Shown here: positions 8,594 to 16,958 of the stretch, piece by piece
Layout of the letters: the number at the start of each line of letters is the position of its first letter
Position numbering within the stretch: position 1 is the first letter of the stretch
Source of the DNA: Mesoterricola silvestris
GTDB lineage: Bacteria > Acidobacteriota > Holophagae > Holophagales > Holophagaceae
Direction: 5' to 3'
Length of the DNA stretch: 64,000 bases
NCBI RefSeq assembly: GCF_030295405.1
Contig: NZ_AP027080.1
Location: forward strand, 4,510,001-4,574,000
Notes under the pieces: model-generated
Database searches by the model: none
Told to the model about the DNA's origin: nothing
The model's input: only the letters and a program-made list of their open reading frames with translations
Made by a program: the position numbers and the translations under genes

Positions 8594-9802
8594 TCAGGCC
8601 GGAACGCACAGGCTGTGGTACTCCCGCAGCCGCGCCTCCCAGTGGCCGGGGACGAGGACGTGGTGGTTGCCCATGGGGTTCTCGAGGAGCGGGGCCACGG
8701 ATCCCTGGAGGCGCACCTGGACCTGGGTGCGGCAGCGCTGGGGGGAGTCACCGTTGGCCAGGAGCTCCCCGTCCGAGACGAAGAGGCCGCGCAGGGCGGG
8801 GCCGCCGATGCGGGCGAGGGTGACGGGGCCTTCGGGCAGGGTTCCCTGGATGCCCACGCCCAGGCCGGATTCGAAGTGGGAGCGGAGGGCGTAGCTCCGC
8901 ACCAGGCTCCGGGGCACGGTGCAGTGGGCCAGCCACAGGGTGGAGGTCGCCGGGTCCAGGTCCTGGGGGTTGGCCATGAAGCTGGCGCCGCCGCTCACGG
9001 CCTGCATCCAGAGCATGGTGAGGGCCGCGGGCACGTCGCCCTCGCAGCCCGCCACGATGCCCTGGTCCAGCAGGGCCGACAGGGCGAGGCAGCCCGTGGT
9101 GGCCAGCTCCTTGACCAGGTCGAAGCAGCGCACGCTGCAGGCATCCAGGTCGTAGGCCCTCACCACGGCCCGGAGGCCCGCCCCGACCCGGGCGGCCAGG
9201 TCCAGGTCCGCGGCGCCGGGCTCCAGGATGCCGGAGGCGCCTCCGCAGAAGTCCCGGCGCAGGGCTTCGGCCTCCTCCGGGTCCGCGTCCCGGATGGCTT
9301 CGCGCACGGCCTCCAGGGGCACGTCGACGATCTGGGGGCCCCAGGCCTCGGCCACCCGGGCCGCATCGGGCATGCTCCCCACGAGCCAGTCGGAAGGGGC
9401 CCCGATGCGCCCCAGGCGCGTGGCCCTCAGCTGCGCCCGCACCGCGAGGTGGTCCGCCACCCGGGCCAGGGCGGCGTAGCCCTCCTCCCCGTCGTTGAGC
9501 AGGAGGATCCGCCCGGGGCGCCCCTCCTGACGGAGCCGGCAGAGCACCTCCATGGCCGCGGGCAGGGAGTTCTGCCGGGGGTGGGCCAGGAGCAGGACCG
9601 GCCCCTCCTGGCCCTCCAGGGCCTCCAGGGCCAGGTGCTCCGTTCCGCCGGTGACGATGAGCAGCGCCGCGGCCTCCCCCGGGGAGGTGAGCATGCGGTG
9701 GACGATGCCCCGGGCCTCCAGGGCGGCCCCGAGGGCGGCGACGGTCTCCCGCACCTGGGCGGCGGAATGGAAGGCGGATGCGAGTGGAAGGATCGTGAGC
9801 AT
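8594..9802 (-). CDS. L-fucose isomerase-like sugar isomerase family protein
   Basis: A 402-residue protein resembling the L-fucose/L-arabinose isomerase family. The diagnostic region is VRCFDLVKELATTGCLAL, then a DQGIVAGCEGDVPAALTM segment and later TLWLAHCTVP, matching the ACEGDxxxxxTM and HC pattern of family active sites. It is shorter than E. coli FucI (about 590 aa), so the sugar substrate is uncertain. The ATG at 9802 starts MLTILPLASAF; upstream codons are not coding-like. It follows the Crp-family gene by 44 bp and is probably the last gene of the iorAB operon, an odd place for a sugar isomerase. A metal-dependent isomerase of another substrate is possible. Confidence 0.6.
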   Translation of the reverse strand: MLTILPLASAFHSAAQVRETVAALGAALEARGIVHRMLTSPGEAAALLIVTGGTEHLALEALEGQEGPVLLLAHPRQNSLPAAMEVLCRLRQEGRPGRILLLNDGEEGYAALARVADHLAVRAQLRATRLGRIGAPSDWLVGSMPDAARVAEAWGPQIVDVPLEAVREAIRDADPEEAEALRRDFCGGASGILEPGAADLDLAARVGAGLRAVVRAYDLDACSVRCFDLVKELATTGCLALSALLDQGIVAGCEGDVPAALTMLWMQAVSGGASFMANPQDLDPATSTLWLAHCTVPRSLVRSYALRSHFESGLGVGIQGTLPEGPVTLARIGGPALRGLFVSDGELLANGDSPQRCRTQVQVRLQGSVAPLLENPMGNHHVLVPGHWEARLREYHSLCVPA

Positions 9803-9846
9803 GGGCGGCCCCGGCGTGGCGCCCGGACGTCGGCCGCCTTGCCCGA

Positions 9847-10557
9847 TTATGCCAGCGGGGCGGCCTGGGCGTGGACGGGGACCTGGCCCAGGAGGCAGAG
9901 CGCCGGGAAGTCCGCGATATCCAGTTCGTTCTTGGTGAAGCGGCGGAGGATGCCCTGTTCCCGCAGGCGCCCCACCGCCTTGCTGACGGTCACCCGGTGC
10001 AGGCCCAGGAGCTTGGCCAGGTCGTTCTGGGTGAGGTCGGCGTTGATGGTGACCTCCTTCCCGATGGGGCCGGGCCCCTTCTTCCAGCGGACGAAGTACA
10101 CGAGGATCCGGCAGACCCGCTCGAAGAAGTCCTGGCTGAGGCTGTCCTGGAGCCACACGCCGTACATGCGCACGATGTGCCCCAGGAGCCCGGCCATCTC
10201 CAGGAGCAGCTCCGGGTGCTCCCGGGCGATGGGGCCCTCGACGGTCTCCCGGCGGAAGTAGTGGACGGTGCAGTTGGTGTGGGCCCACACCGTGGCCTCG
10301 CCCGTGGTGCCGGTGGAAAAGCAGCAGGCCTGCCCGAAGAGGCACCCCTCGCCCACGCTGTAGAGCACCTTTTCGGGGCCGGTGAGCGTGTACAGGGCCG
10401 TGTCCACCAGGCCCTCCTGGACGTAGTAGACGCCGTCCGCGGGCTGGTCCATGTCCAGGATGAGGGTCCCCTTCGCGTAGACCTGCCGGGTGCCCAGATG
10501 CGTGACCCGGCCCCAGGAGGGGCACAGGTGCTCGAATACGGGAAATTCGTACTGCAT
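9847..10557 (-). CDS. Crp/Fnr-family transcriptional regulator
   Basis: A 236-residue DNA-binding regulator. Residues about 20-120 form a cyclic-nucleotide-binding-like beta barrel (YAKGTLILDMDQPADGVYYVQEG, then GEGCLFGQACCF). The C-terminal winged helix-turn-helix contains LTQNDLAKLLGLHRVTVSKAVGRL near 175-198. There is no N-terminal cysteine cluster of the FNR type, so direct oxygen sensing by 4Fe-4S is not indicated. The effector is unknown. It sits 32 bp after iorAB in the same operon. A Crp-type palindrome in the iorAB/korA divergent promoter at 13193-13206 is its most likely target. Confidence 0.88.
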   Translation of the reverse strand: MQYEFPVFEHLCPSWGRVTHLGTRQVYAKGTLILDMDQPADGVYYVQEGLVDTALYTLTGPEKVLYSVGEGCLFGQACCFSTGTTGEATVWAHTNCTVHYFRRETVEGPIAREHPELLLEMAGLLGHIVRMYGVWLQDSLSQDFFERVCRILVYFVRWKKGPGPIGKEVTINADLTQNDLAKLLGLHRVTVSKAVGRLREQGILRRFTKNELDIADFPALCLLGQVPVHAQAAPLA

Positions 10558-10589
10558 GGGGTCCTCGGGGGCGTGGGCAACCCCCTAGA

Positions 10590-13094
10590 CTACCTCGCTT
10601 CCACGGGCCGGGACGAGGCCCGGCCGGCATTGAAGGCGGCGTAGTTGGCGGCCCACACCGCGGGCTTGGGGTTCACCGCCTGCAGGGCCTTCCACCAGAG
10701 CTCCGCCGGGAACCGGTCGAAGGGCTCCAGGGTGCTGAGGATGCCCATGAGCACGACGTTGGCGATCTTGCCCGTGGGATCGCCCAGGGCGATGGCCTTC
10801 TCCAGGAGGTCCACCTCGATGAGGTGGTAGGGCCGCAGGATGGCCTGGAGCTGGGCGTCGGTGGGATAGGCCTCCTCGGCCATGCCCTCGGGGAGGATGC
10901 GGGTCCCGGCCAGGAGGATGGTGCCCCCGGGGCGCAGGAGGTCCAGGAACCCGGGCCGCAGCACCTCGCTCTTCTCCATCACGATGAGGCAGTCCACGGT
11001 GCCGGGCAGCTGAACCGGGCTCACCACGTCGCCGCACCCGAAGGTGCTGATGACGGGGCCGCCCATCTGGGCCATGCCGTGGGTGTCGCCCTTGACGATG
11101 TTGCGCTCCCCGTACCCCGCGGCCATGGCCAGCTGGGTGAGGACCCGCCCGAAGAAGAGGTTGCCCTGCCCGCCCACGCCGCGGATGGCCAGGGACAGGC
11201 GCCGGGGGAGGCCGGCCGCGGCGGCGCCGGGGATCTCCGCCGGGGCCGCGGGGAAGGTGCCGCCGGCGGCGACGCCCAGCTCATCCAGGCTCACGGGCTT
11301 CAGGACCTTCGTGGGGCACATCTGGCTGCAGGCGGGTTCGTGGCCGCCGCAGCCGGAGCAGAGGTTGGTCACCTCGGGCACGCCGGCGGCGCCCTTGGCG
11401 ATGCCCGGGCAGATGAGGCAGAGATCGCATTTGCGGCAGGCCTCGGGGTCCACCTGGACCCGCTGCCGGCTGGGCTTGATCTTCTTCAGGCAGGCGCCGT
11501 CGCGCACGACGATGGTGGTGAAGACGCCCTCGGCGGCCTCCGCCAGGGCCCTGCGCAGGGTGGCGCGGATGGTCTTGCGCTCGTAGGCGCCGATCACCTC
11601 CACTTTTGCGCCGTGGGCGGCCAGGGACGCGGGGAGGTCGAAACGGTTCGCCTGGCCCGCGAGGTTGCCCGGGGAGGTGGGGGAGGGCTGGCCCCCGGTC
11701 ATGGCGGTCCACTCGTTGTCCAGGATGATCTTCACGCCCGGGACGTTGCGGTAGATGGCGTTGCGGGTGGCGTCCATGCCGCTGTGGCACTCGGTGCTGT
11801 CGCCGATGATGCTGACGCACTTCGAGGCCTGCTCGGGCCGGGAGAGCACGTAGCCGGTGCGCTTGCCTTCGCTGGCGCCCATGGCCAGGCCGGTGTCCAT
11901 GGCGTCCATGAAGTACAGGAGGGCGTTGCAGCCGATGTCCCCGAAGATGGCCTCCACGGTGCCCTTGCTCTTGGCGTAGCTCAGCTCCTGGGCCATGAGC
12001 CGGTAGGGGCAGCCGGGGCAGATGAGGGGGGGCCGCATGACCCCCGCCACGGGCAGGGCGGCCCCGGGGACCTCCAGGCCCAGCAGCCCGGCGATGAGGG
12101 CCGGGGTCCATTCCGTCACGGGGCTGTAGGGCAGCTTGCCCCGCACCTTCAGGCCGGCCTGCTCCATGGCCTCCTGCAGGTGGCGGTAGCCGTCCTCGAT
12201 GACCACCACCTCCTCCACCGTGGCGCAGAAGCGCTTGATGAGCTCCAGGGGCAGGGGGTTGGAGAAGGCCAGGGACAGCACGTCCAGCTCAAGGCCGCGG
12301 GCCTCCATCACTTCCCGCAGGTAGAGATCGCAGACGCCGTAGGTGACCACGCCCACCTTGCCGGAACCCTTGTCCCAGCGGTTGAGGGGGCTCTTCTCCA
12401 CCATCTCCACCAGCCCGGGCATGCGGGTGGCCATGACCTCCAGGTAGGACTTGCTGCAGATGCTCGGGAGGACGTTGAAGCCGTGGAGATCCCCGGCCAT
12501 CTTCACGGGCTCGCGCGTCTGCGAGGCGTTCAGGCGCACCAGGCCCTCGCTGTGGCACAGGGCCCCGCTGGGCATGACGACCACCTGGGTGTTGAAGGCC
12601 CGGGCCACCTCCACCGCCAGGCCCGGGGCCTCCAGCATCTCCTGGTGGTTGCGGGGCTCGAGCACCGGGACGAAGCAGCTCTTGAACAGGGGCCGCGGGT
12701 CCACCAGGTGCTGGGTGGAGCTGGGGGTGAAGTCGCTGGCGATGAAGTAGACCAGGGCGCCGCGCTCCTTGATGATGCCCGAGCCGCTGGTGAAGATGTC
12801 CCCGGCCTGGAAGAGGCCCGGGATCTTCATGGTCACCACGCAGTCCCGGCCGGCCAGGGTGTGGCCGAAACCCACCGCGGCCGCGGCGGCCTCGTTCACG
12901 GACCAGCCCACGGTGATGAGGTCCTGCACCTGGGCCAGGCCCCGGTCGATGACCTCGGAACTGGGGGTCCCCGGGTAGCCGTCGGCGCTGTGGACGCCGC
13001 TTCGCACGCAGCCCACGGCGAAGGCGATGTTGCCCTGCAGGACCTCCGCGTGGCCTTCGGGGGCCAGGCAGAGCTGGCGGATGGAATGGGACAT
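10590..13094 (-). CDS. Indolepyruvate ferredoxin oxidoreductase, fused alpha and beta subunits
   Basis: Thiamine-diphosphate, iron-sulfur enzyme that oxidatively decarboxylates aryl-pyruvates (from aromatic amino acids) to aryl-acetyl-CoA, reducing ferredoxin. Residues 1-530 match IorA: pyrimidine-binding N-domain (DGYPGTPSSE), ICPGCPYR near 358-365, and the ThDP blocks GDIGCNAL and GDSTECHSGMD near 385-440. A ferredoxin-like segment follows with cysteines at 553, 556, 559, 562 and 579, 582, 589, 594. From about 632, IRGVGGQGN and GDTHGMAQMGGPV match the separate IorB subunit. Alpha and beta are thus one 834-residue chain. ATG at 13094 has TGGAGTG upstream. It heads a leftward operon with the Crp-family and isomerase-like genes. 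Confidence 0.9.
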   Translation of the reverse strand: MSHSIRQLCLAPEGHAEVLQGNIAFAVGCVRSGVHSADGYPGTPSSEVIDRGLAQVQDLITVGWSVNEAAAAAVGFGHTLAGRDCVVTMKIPGLFQAGDIFTSGSGIIKERGALVYFIASDFTPSSTQHLVDPRPLFKSCFVPVLEPRNHQEMLEAPGLAVEVARAFNTQVVVMPSGALCHSEGLVRLNASQTREPVKMAGDLHGFNVLPSICSKSYLEVMATRMPGLVEMVEKSPLNRWDKGSGKVGVVTYGVCDLYLREVMEARGLELDVLSLAFSNPLPLELIKRFCATVEEVVVIEDGYRHLQEAMEQAGLKVRGKLPYSPVTEWTPALIAGLLGLEVPGAALPVAGVMRPPLICPGCPYRLMAQELSYAKSKGTVEAIFGDIGCNALLYFMDAMDTGLAMGASEGKRTGYVLSRPEQASKCVSIIGDSTECHSGMDATRNAIYRNVPGVKIILDNEWTAMTGGQPSPTSPGNLAGQANRFDLPASLAAHGAKVEVIGAYERKTIRATLRRALAEAAEGVFTTIVVRDGACLKKIKPSRQRVQVDPEACRKCDLCLICPGIAKGAAGVPEVTNLCSGCGGHEPACSQMCPTKVLKPVSLDELGVAAGGTFPAAPAEIPGAAAAGLPRRLSLAIRGVGGQGNLFFGRVLTQLAMAAGYGERNIVKGDTHGMAQMGGPVISTFGCGDVVSPVQLPGTVDCLIVMEKSEVLRPGFLDLLRPGGTILLAGTRILPEGMAEEAYPTDAQLQAILRPYHLIEVDLLEKAIALGDPTGKIANVVLMGILSTLEPFDRFPAELWWKALQAVNPKPAVWAANYAAFNAGRASSRPVEAR

Positions 13095-13143
13095 GGGACA
13101 CTCCAGGCAATAAGCGATTCTTGGTCCGGAGGCCCGGGCAAAA

Positions 13144-13159
13144 CGTAGCTGGCACTACG
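13144..13159. promoter_or_regulatory. 5-6-5 inverted repeat upstream of iorAB
   Basis: CGTAG, six bases, CTACG, 50 bp upstream of the iorAB start in the 347-bp divergent gap. It is a possible operator and differs from the Crp-type site further right. The rest of the gap (13207-13441) shows no other clear motif. Confidence 0.3.
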
Positions 13160-13192
13160 AAACCCGGGAAAACAAGGAAAACGCCACCTATC

Positions 13193-13206
13193 GTGACAAA
13201 GGTCAC
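13193..13206. promoter_or_regulatory. Crp/Fnr-type operator
   Basis: GTGACAAAGGTCAC: perfect GTGAC/GTCAC half-sites, fitting the Crp consensus TGTGA-N6-TCACA in 8 of 10 positions. It lies between iorAB (99 bp away) and korA (236 bp away). The iorAB operon itself encodes a Crp-family protein, which suggests autoregulation. Confidence 0.6.
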
Positions 13207-13441
13207 TCATTGACGACCGAAAAGTCCTTTGATTTCTCCCCTTGGGACGGCCGATGCACGCATAATTACCTTTCAATTCGCTTTCCCCCAGCCAAAATCC
13301 GATCCCCCGGCCCGCCTTCGCCGGAATTGCGGATCTCTGCCCAGATGCCCATTTCCCCGGCCGCCTCCGGTGGATAACATGGGGCGGACGCATGGGAAAT
13401 CCTGAACCGATCCGACACCCCCTTTTTGAAGGGCATAAGCC

Positions 13442-15247
13442 ATGAGCGACCAAAGTCCGGCGCACAATCTCGTATTCGGCATGGCCGGCTCCGGAGGCGA
13501 CGGCATCGTCTCCGCGGGGGACTCCCTCCTGCAGGCCGCGGCGGCCGAGGGCTACCACGGCGTCATGACCAAGAGCTTCGGTTCCCAGATCCGGGGCGGC
13601 GAATCCAGCTGCCGGGTGCGCATCAGCACCGACCCCATCCTGAACCCGGGCGGCAACCTGGACGTGGCCGTGGCGCTCAACTGGGAGGACTTCCTCAAGT
13701 TCGGCGCGGAACTGCCCGTGAGCGGCACCACCGTGGTGATCTACGAGGCCGCCACCCTGATCCCCCCCGACCGCATCCCCCTGGTGGGCGTGGTGCCGCG
13801 CCAGGTGATCCCCGTGCCCATCGCCCAGATGGCCAAGGACACCGCGGGCACCGAGCGCGCCAAGAACACGGTGGTGCTGGGCCTCATCGCGGGCTGGTTC
13901 GGCATCGGCGCCGTGGCCGTCATGAAGGGCATCCGCAAGAAGCTGGCCAAGAAGGGCGAGGAGCTGGTGGAAGCCAACCAGCGCGCCTTCGACGCGGGCC
14001 GGGCCTTCGCCATGGCCAACCCGCTCAAGGTGAACATGAACATCGTGCCCTCCGAGACCAAGGGCGCCGTCAAGCTCATCACCGACGGCAACGACATGTG
14101 CGCGGCGGCGGCGATCTTCGCGGGCTGCCGGTTCTTCGGCGGGTATCCCATCACCCCCTCCACCGAGATCATGCAGTTCTTCACGGACCACGTGTGGAAG
14201 TACGGCGGGTCGGTGCTCCAGGCCGAGGACGAGATCGCCGGCATCGGCGCGGCCGTGGGGGCCTCCTTCGCGGGGGTCAAGGCCATGACCGCCACCTCCG
14301 GCCCCGGGCTCTCCCTGAAGACCGAGATGATGGGCCTGGCCACCATCGCCGAGCTGCCCCTGGTGATCGTGGACGTGCAGCGCGGCGGCCCCTCCACGGG
14401 CCTGCCCACCAAGAACGAGCAGGCCGATCTCTTCGCCGCGGTCTTCTCCGCGCACGGCGACGTGATCCGCCCGGTGCTGGCGCCCACCTGCGTGGCGGAC
14501 ACCTTCCGCATCACGGTGGAGGCCTTCAACATCGCCGAGTTCTACCAGACGCCGGTGATCATCCTGTCGGACCAGGAGATCAGCCAGCGCAAGGAGACCC
14601 TGGATCCCATCGACACCCGCCAGTTCGAGGTGATCGACCGCCTGGAGCCCTCCGCCATCGACCTGAAGGACTACAAGCGTTTCGCCCCCACCGAGAACTT
14701 CATCAGCCCCATCAGCCACCCCGGCATGCTGGGCGGCACCTACCTGGCGTCGGGCATCGAGCACACGGAATCCGGCGCCCCCACCAACAGCGGCACGGTC
14801 CACGCCCGCATGAACGAGAAGCGCACCCGCAAGTTCGAGCCCCTCAAGGACCGCAAGGACCTCTTCGAGGTGCTGGGCAACCCCGACGCCCCCCTGGCGA
14901 TGGTGGCCTGGGGCAGCGTCGCCGGCGTGTGCCGCGAGGCGCTCCAGATGGCCCAGGAGGAGGGCCTGAACGTCAAGCTCATGGTGCCCTACCTGCTCTA
15001 CCCCGTGGCCGAGGGCGCCTACCGGGACTTCTTCGCCTCCGTGCGCAAGGGCCTGATCATCGAGCAGACCCACCTGGCCCAGTTCCACAAGCTCCTGCGC
15101 ATGCACCTGGACCTGCCCTCCGGCGTGCGGCCCCTGGCCCGCAGCGGCGCCAATCCCTTCCTGCCCGGCGAGATCGTCGCGGCCCTCCACAATCTCCTCT
15201 CGGAACTGCAGCGCAGGCACGAGGGCAAACTTCAGCCCCAGGAGTGA
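13442..15247 (+). CDS. korA: 2-oxoacid:ferredoxin oxidoreductase, fused gamma-alpha subunit (KorA type)
   Basis: Large subunit of a 2-oxoglutarate-type ferredoxin oxidoreductase (601 aa), which forms acyl-CoA and reduced ferredoxin. Residues 1-185 are the gamma domain (GMAGSGGDGIVSAG, MTKSFGSQIRGGESSCRVR). From about 210 the alpha domain runs through FFGGYPITPSTEIMQFF, AEDEIAGIGAAVGASFAG, TATSGPGLSLKTE and GLPTKNEQADL. The gamma-alpha fusion with a separate beta subunit is the usual KorAB arrangement. 2-Oxoglutarate is the likeliest substrate, but pyruvate or branched 2-oxoacids cannot be excluded. The ATG follows an AAGGG stretch; korB begins 8 bp after the stop. Confidence 0.92.
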   Translation: MSDQSPAHNLVFGMAGSGGDGIVSAGDSLLQAAAAEGYHGVMTKSFGSQIRGGESSCRVRISTDPILNPGGNLDVAVALNWEDFLKFGAELPVSGTTVVIYEAATLIPPDRIPLVGVVPRQVIPVPIAQMAKDTAGTERAKNTVVLGLIAGWFGIGAVAVMKGIRKKLAKKGEELVEANQRAFDAGRAFAMANPLKVNMNIVPSETKGAVKLITDGNDMCAAAAIFAGCRFFGGYPITPSTEIMQFFTDHVWKYGGSVLQAEDEIAGIGAAVGASFAGVKAMTATSGPGLSLKTEMMGLATIAELPLVIVDVQRGGPSTGLPTKNEQADLFAAVFSAHGDVIRPVLAPTCVADTFRITVEAFNIAEFYQTPVIILSDQEISQRKETLDPIDTRQFEVIDRLEPSAIDLKDYKRFAPTENFISPISHPGMLGGTYLASGIEHTESGAPTNSGTVHARMNEKRTRKFEPLKDRKDLFEVLGNPDAPLAMVAWGSVAGVCREALQMAQEEGLNVKLMVPYLLYPVAEGAYRDFFASVRKGLIIEQTHLAQFHKLLRMHLDLPSGVRPLARSGANPFLPGEIVAALHNLLSELQRRHEGKLQPQE

Positions 15248-15255
15248 GGTCGACC

Positions 15256-16137
15256 ATGAACGGTACCGCCACCTGCGAATTCCAGCCCAAGGACTACAAG
15301 AGCGACCTCAAGCCCATCTGGTGCCCCGGATGCGGCGACTTCGGGGTGCTCCAGGGCATCTACCGGGCCCTGGCCGCCATCGGCCGCCCCCCCCACGAGA
15401 TCGCCTTCGTCTCCGGCATCGGCTGCTCCAGCCGCATTCCGGGCTACACGACGGCCTACGGCTTCAACAGCGTCCACGGCCGCAGCCTGCCCATCGCCCA
15501 GGGCATCAAGATGGCCAACCCCGATCTGCTGGTGCTCGCCGCCGGCGGCGACGGGGACGGCTTCTCCATCGGCGGCGGCCACCTGGCCCACATGGTGCGC
15601 CGCAACATGGACATCGCCTACATCGTCATGGACAACCAGATCTACGGCCTCACCAAGGGCCAGCTCTCGCCCACCTCCCACAAGGGGCTGACCACCTGCA
15701 CCTCCCGCCACGGCAGCCTGGAGGAGCCGGTGAACCCGCTGCTCTACATGCTGGCCTACGGGGCGGGCTTCGTGGCCCAGGCCGCCCCCACGGATCTGGC
15801 CGGCATGGCCACCATCATCGAGGCCGCCATCCGCTACCCCGGCTTCGCCTTCGTGAACATCCAGTCCCCCTGCGTCACCTACGGCATGGAGGAGCAGCAG
15901 ATCAAGGGCCTCAAGGCCATGCAGGAGAGCCTGGAGGCCCTGGGCCACGATTCCAGCGACCGCCTCGCGGCCATGGACCTGGCCCAGCACTACGGACGCA
16001 AGCTCCACCTGGGCGTCTTCTACCGCAACCCCGAACCTCCCCCCACCTACGGCGACCTGGTCAAGGCCCGGCAGGAGGAGCTCTCGAAGAACGCCCTCCC
16101 CGTGGAGAACATCCTGGACCTCTTCATCAAGAAGTGA
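15256..16137 (+). CDS. korB: 2-oxoacid:ferredoxin oxidoreductase beta subunit (KorB type)
   Basis: ThDP- and 4Fe-4S-binding beta subunit (293 aa) partnering the upstream gene. Visible are IWCPGCGDFGVL (cysteine pair near 23-26), FVSGIGCSSRIPGY (a third cysteine), and the ThDP/Mg segment GGDGDGFSIGGGHL then MDNQIYGLTKGQ. A fourth cysteine in QSPCVTYG completes the usual cluster set. Length is typical of KorB. The ATG at 15256 lies 8 bp after the korA stop and the rubrerythrin-like gene follows 12 bp after this stop, so all three form one unit. Confidence 0.93.
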   Translation: MNGTATCEFQPKDYKSDLKPIWCPGCGDFGVLQGIYRALAAIGRPPHEIAFVSGIGCSSRIPGYTTAYGFNSVHGRSLPIAQGIKMANPDLLVLAAGGDGDGFSIGGGHLAHMVRRNMDIAYIVMDNQIYGLTKGQLSPTSHKGLTTCTSRHGSLEEPVNPLLYMLAYGAGFVAQAAPTDLAGMATIIEAAIRYPGFAFVNIQSPCVTYGMEEQQIKGLKAMQESLEALGHDSSDRLAAMDLAQHYGRKLHLGVFYRNPEPPPTYGDLVKARQEELSKNALPVENILDLFIKK

Positions 16138-16149
16138 ACCGGAGCCCCC

Positions 16150-16677
16150 ATGACCATCCGAGGCATTGACCTGGCCGCGCTGACCCTGATGGACGCCCTC
16201 GACCTCGCCATCCTGGTGGAGGACGAGGCCATGGAACGCTACGAGGAGTTCGCGTTCCAGATGGAGCAGCACCGCACCCCAGAAGCCGCGAAGTTCTTCC
16301 GCTACATGATCGAGAACGAGGCCAAGCACGGCCGGGACCTGCGGGCCCGCCGGGAGCTGGACTTCCGGGACGCCCCCTCCCGCGTCAACGCGGCCATGAT
16401 CTGGGACGTGGAAGCCCCCGACTACGACGCCGCCCGGGCCTTCATGACCCCGCGCCGCGCCATGGAGGCCGCCCTGGCCGCCGAGATCAAGGCCCACGCC
16501 TTCTTCGAGGGGGCCCTGGCCTCCATCCAGGACCCCGCCGTGGCCGCCCTGTTCGTGGAACTGCGGGACGAGGAACGCCAGCACCAGGCCCTGGTCCGCG
16601 CCGAACTGGACAAGCTCCCCCCGGACGGCCCGCTGGATGACGAGGACTTCGTGGATCCCCCGGCGGCGGTGGACTAG
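16150..16677 (+). CDS. Rubrerythrin/ferritin-like diiron protein
   Basis: A 175-residue four-helix-bundle protein of the ferritin-like/rubrerythrin group. Helices carry the metal-ligand pattern: ILVEDEAMERYEEFA, MIENEAKHGRDL, LAAEIKAHAFFEGAL and LRDEERQHQALV, which supply the Glu and ExxH ligands. No C-terminal rubredoxin (CxxC) domain is present, so electrons must come from another protein. It probably reduces peroxide or oxygen and so shields the oxygen-labile KorAB enzyme encoded just upstream. GGAG precedes the ATG. The acidic C-terminus is not conserved in the family. Confidence 0.8.
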   Translation: MTIRGIDLAALTLMDALDLAILVEDEAMERYEEFAFQMEQHRTPEAAKFFRYMIENEAKHGRDLRARRELDFRDAPSRVNAAMIWDVEAPDYDAARAFMTPRRAMEAALAAEIKAHAFFEGALASIQDPAVAALFVELRDEERQHQALVRAELDKLPPDGPLDDEDFVDPPAAVD

Positions 16678-16801
16678 GAATGGAATTTGTGGAAGGGCCG
16701 GCGCATCGTCAATGCCGGGGTGATGGCGGTTATTTGACTCGTACGCTTACGAGGCTGTGACTCTCTGGGAATGGCCAGAGGCTTCGCTATGGCTTGGCTT
16801 C

Positions 16802-16956
16802 ATCCCCTGCATCCATTTCATCCGGCTTTTATCCCCGTTTCAGCAGGGCCAGCGCAGCGTTGAGCCGGCGCATTCCATACCCGGGTGCACCAACCCATCC
16901 CTGCCTTGGCCCTGCTGAAACGGGGATAAAAGCCGGATGAACCGGATGCAGGGGAT
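16802..16956. repeat. 49-bp inverted repeat with 57-base loop between convergent genes
   Basis: Arms 16802-16850 and 16908-16956 pair in 47 of 49 positions. They contain the block TTTATCCCCGTTTCAGCAGG and its complement. The right arm ends 2 bp from the marC stop. The structure fills the gap between the rubrerythrin gene (+) and marC (-) and could terminate both. A degenerate relative lies at 28349-28455. Confidence 0.85.
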
Positions 16957-16958
16957 AT

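Noticed and set aside
10824-13148. A 774-codon frame opposite iorAB.
   Set aside because: Same low-complexity antisense pattern, no domain, and iorAB is certain on the other strand.
12896-15220. A 774-codon leftward frame across the divergent promoter and korA.
   Set aside because: Spans two genuine genes on other frames and has no recognisable domain; a GC-rich artefact.
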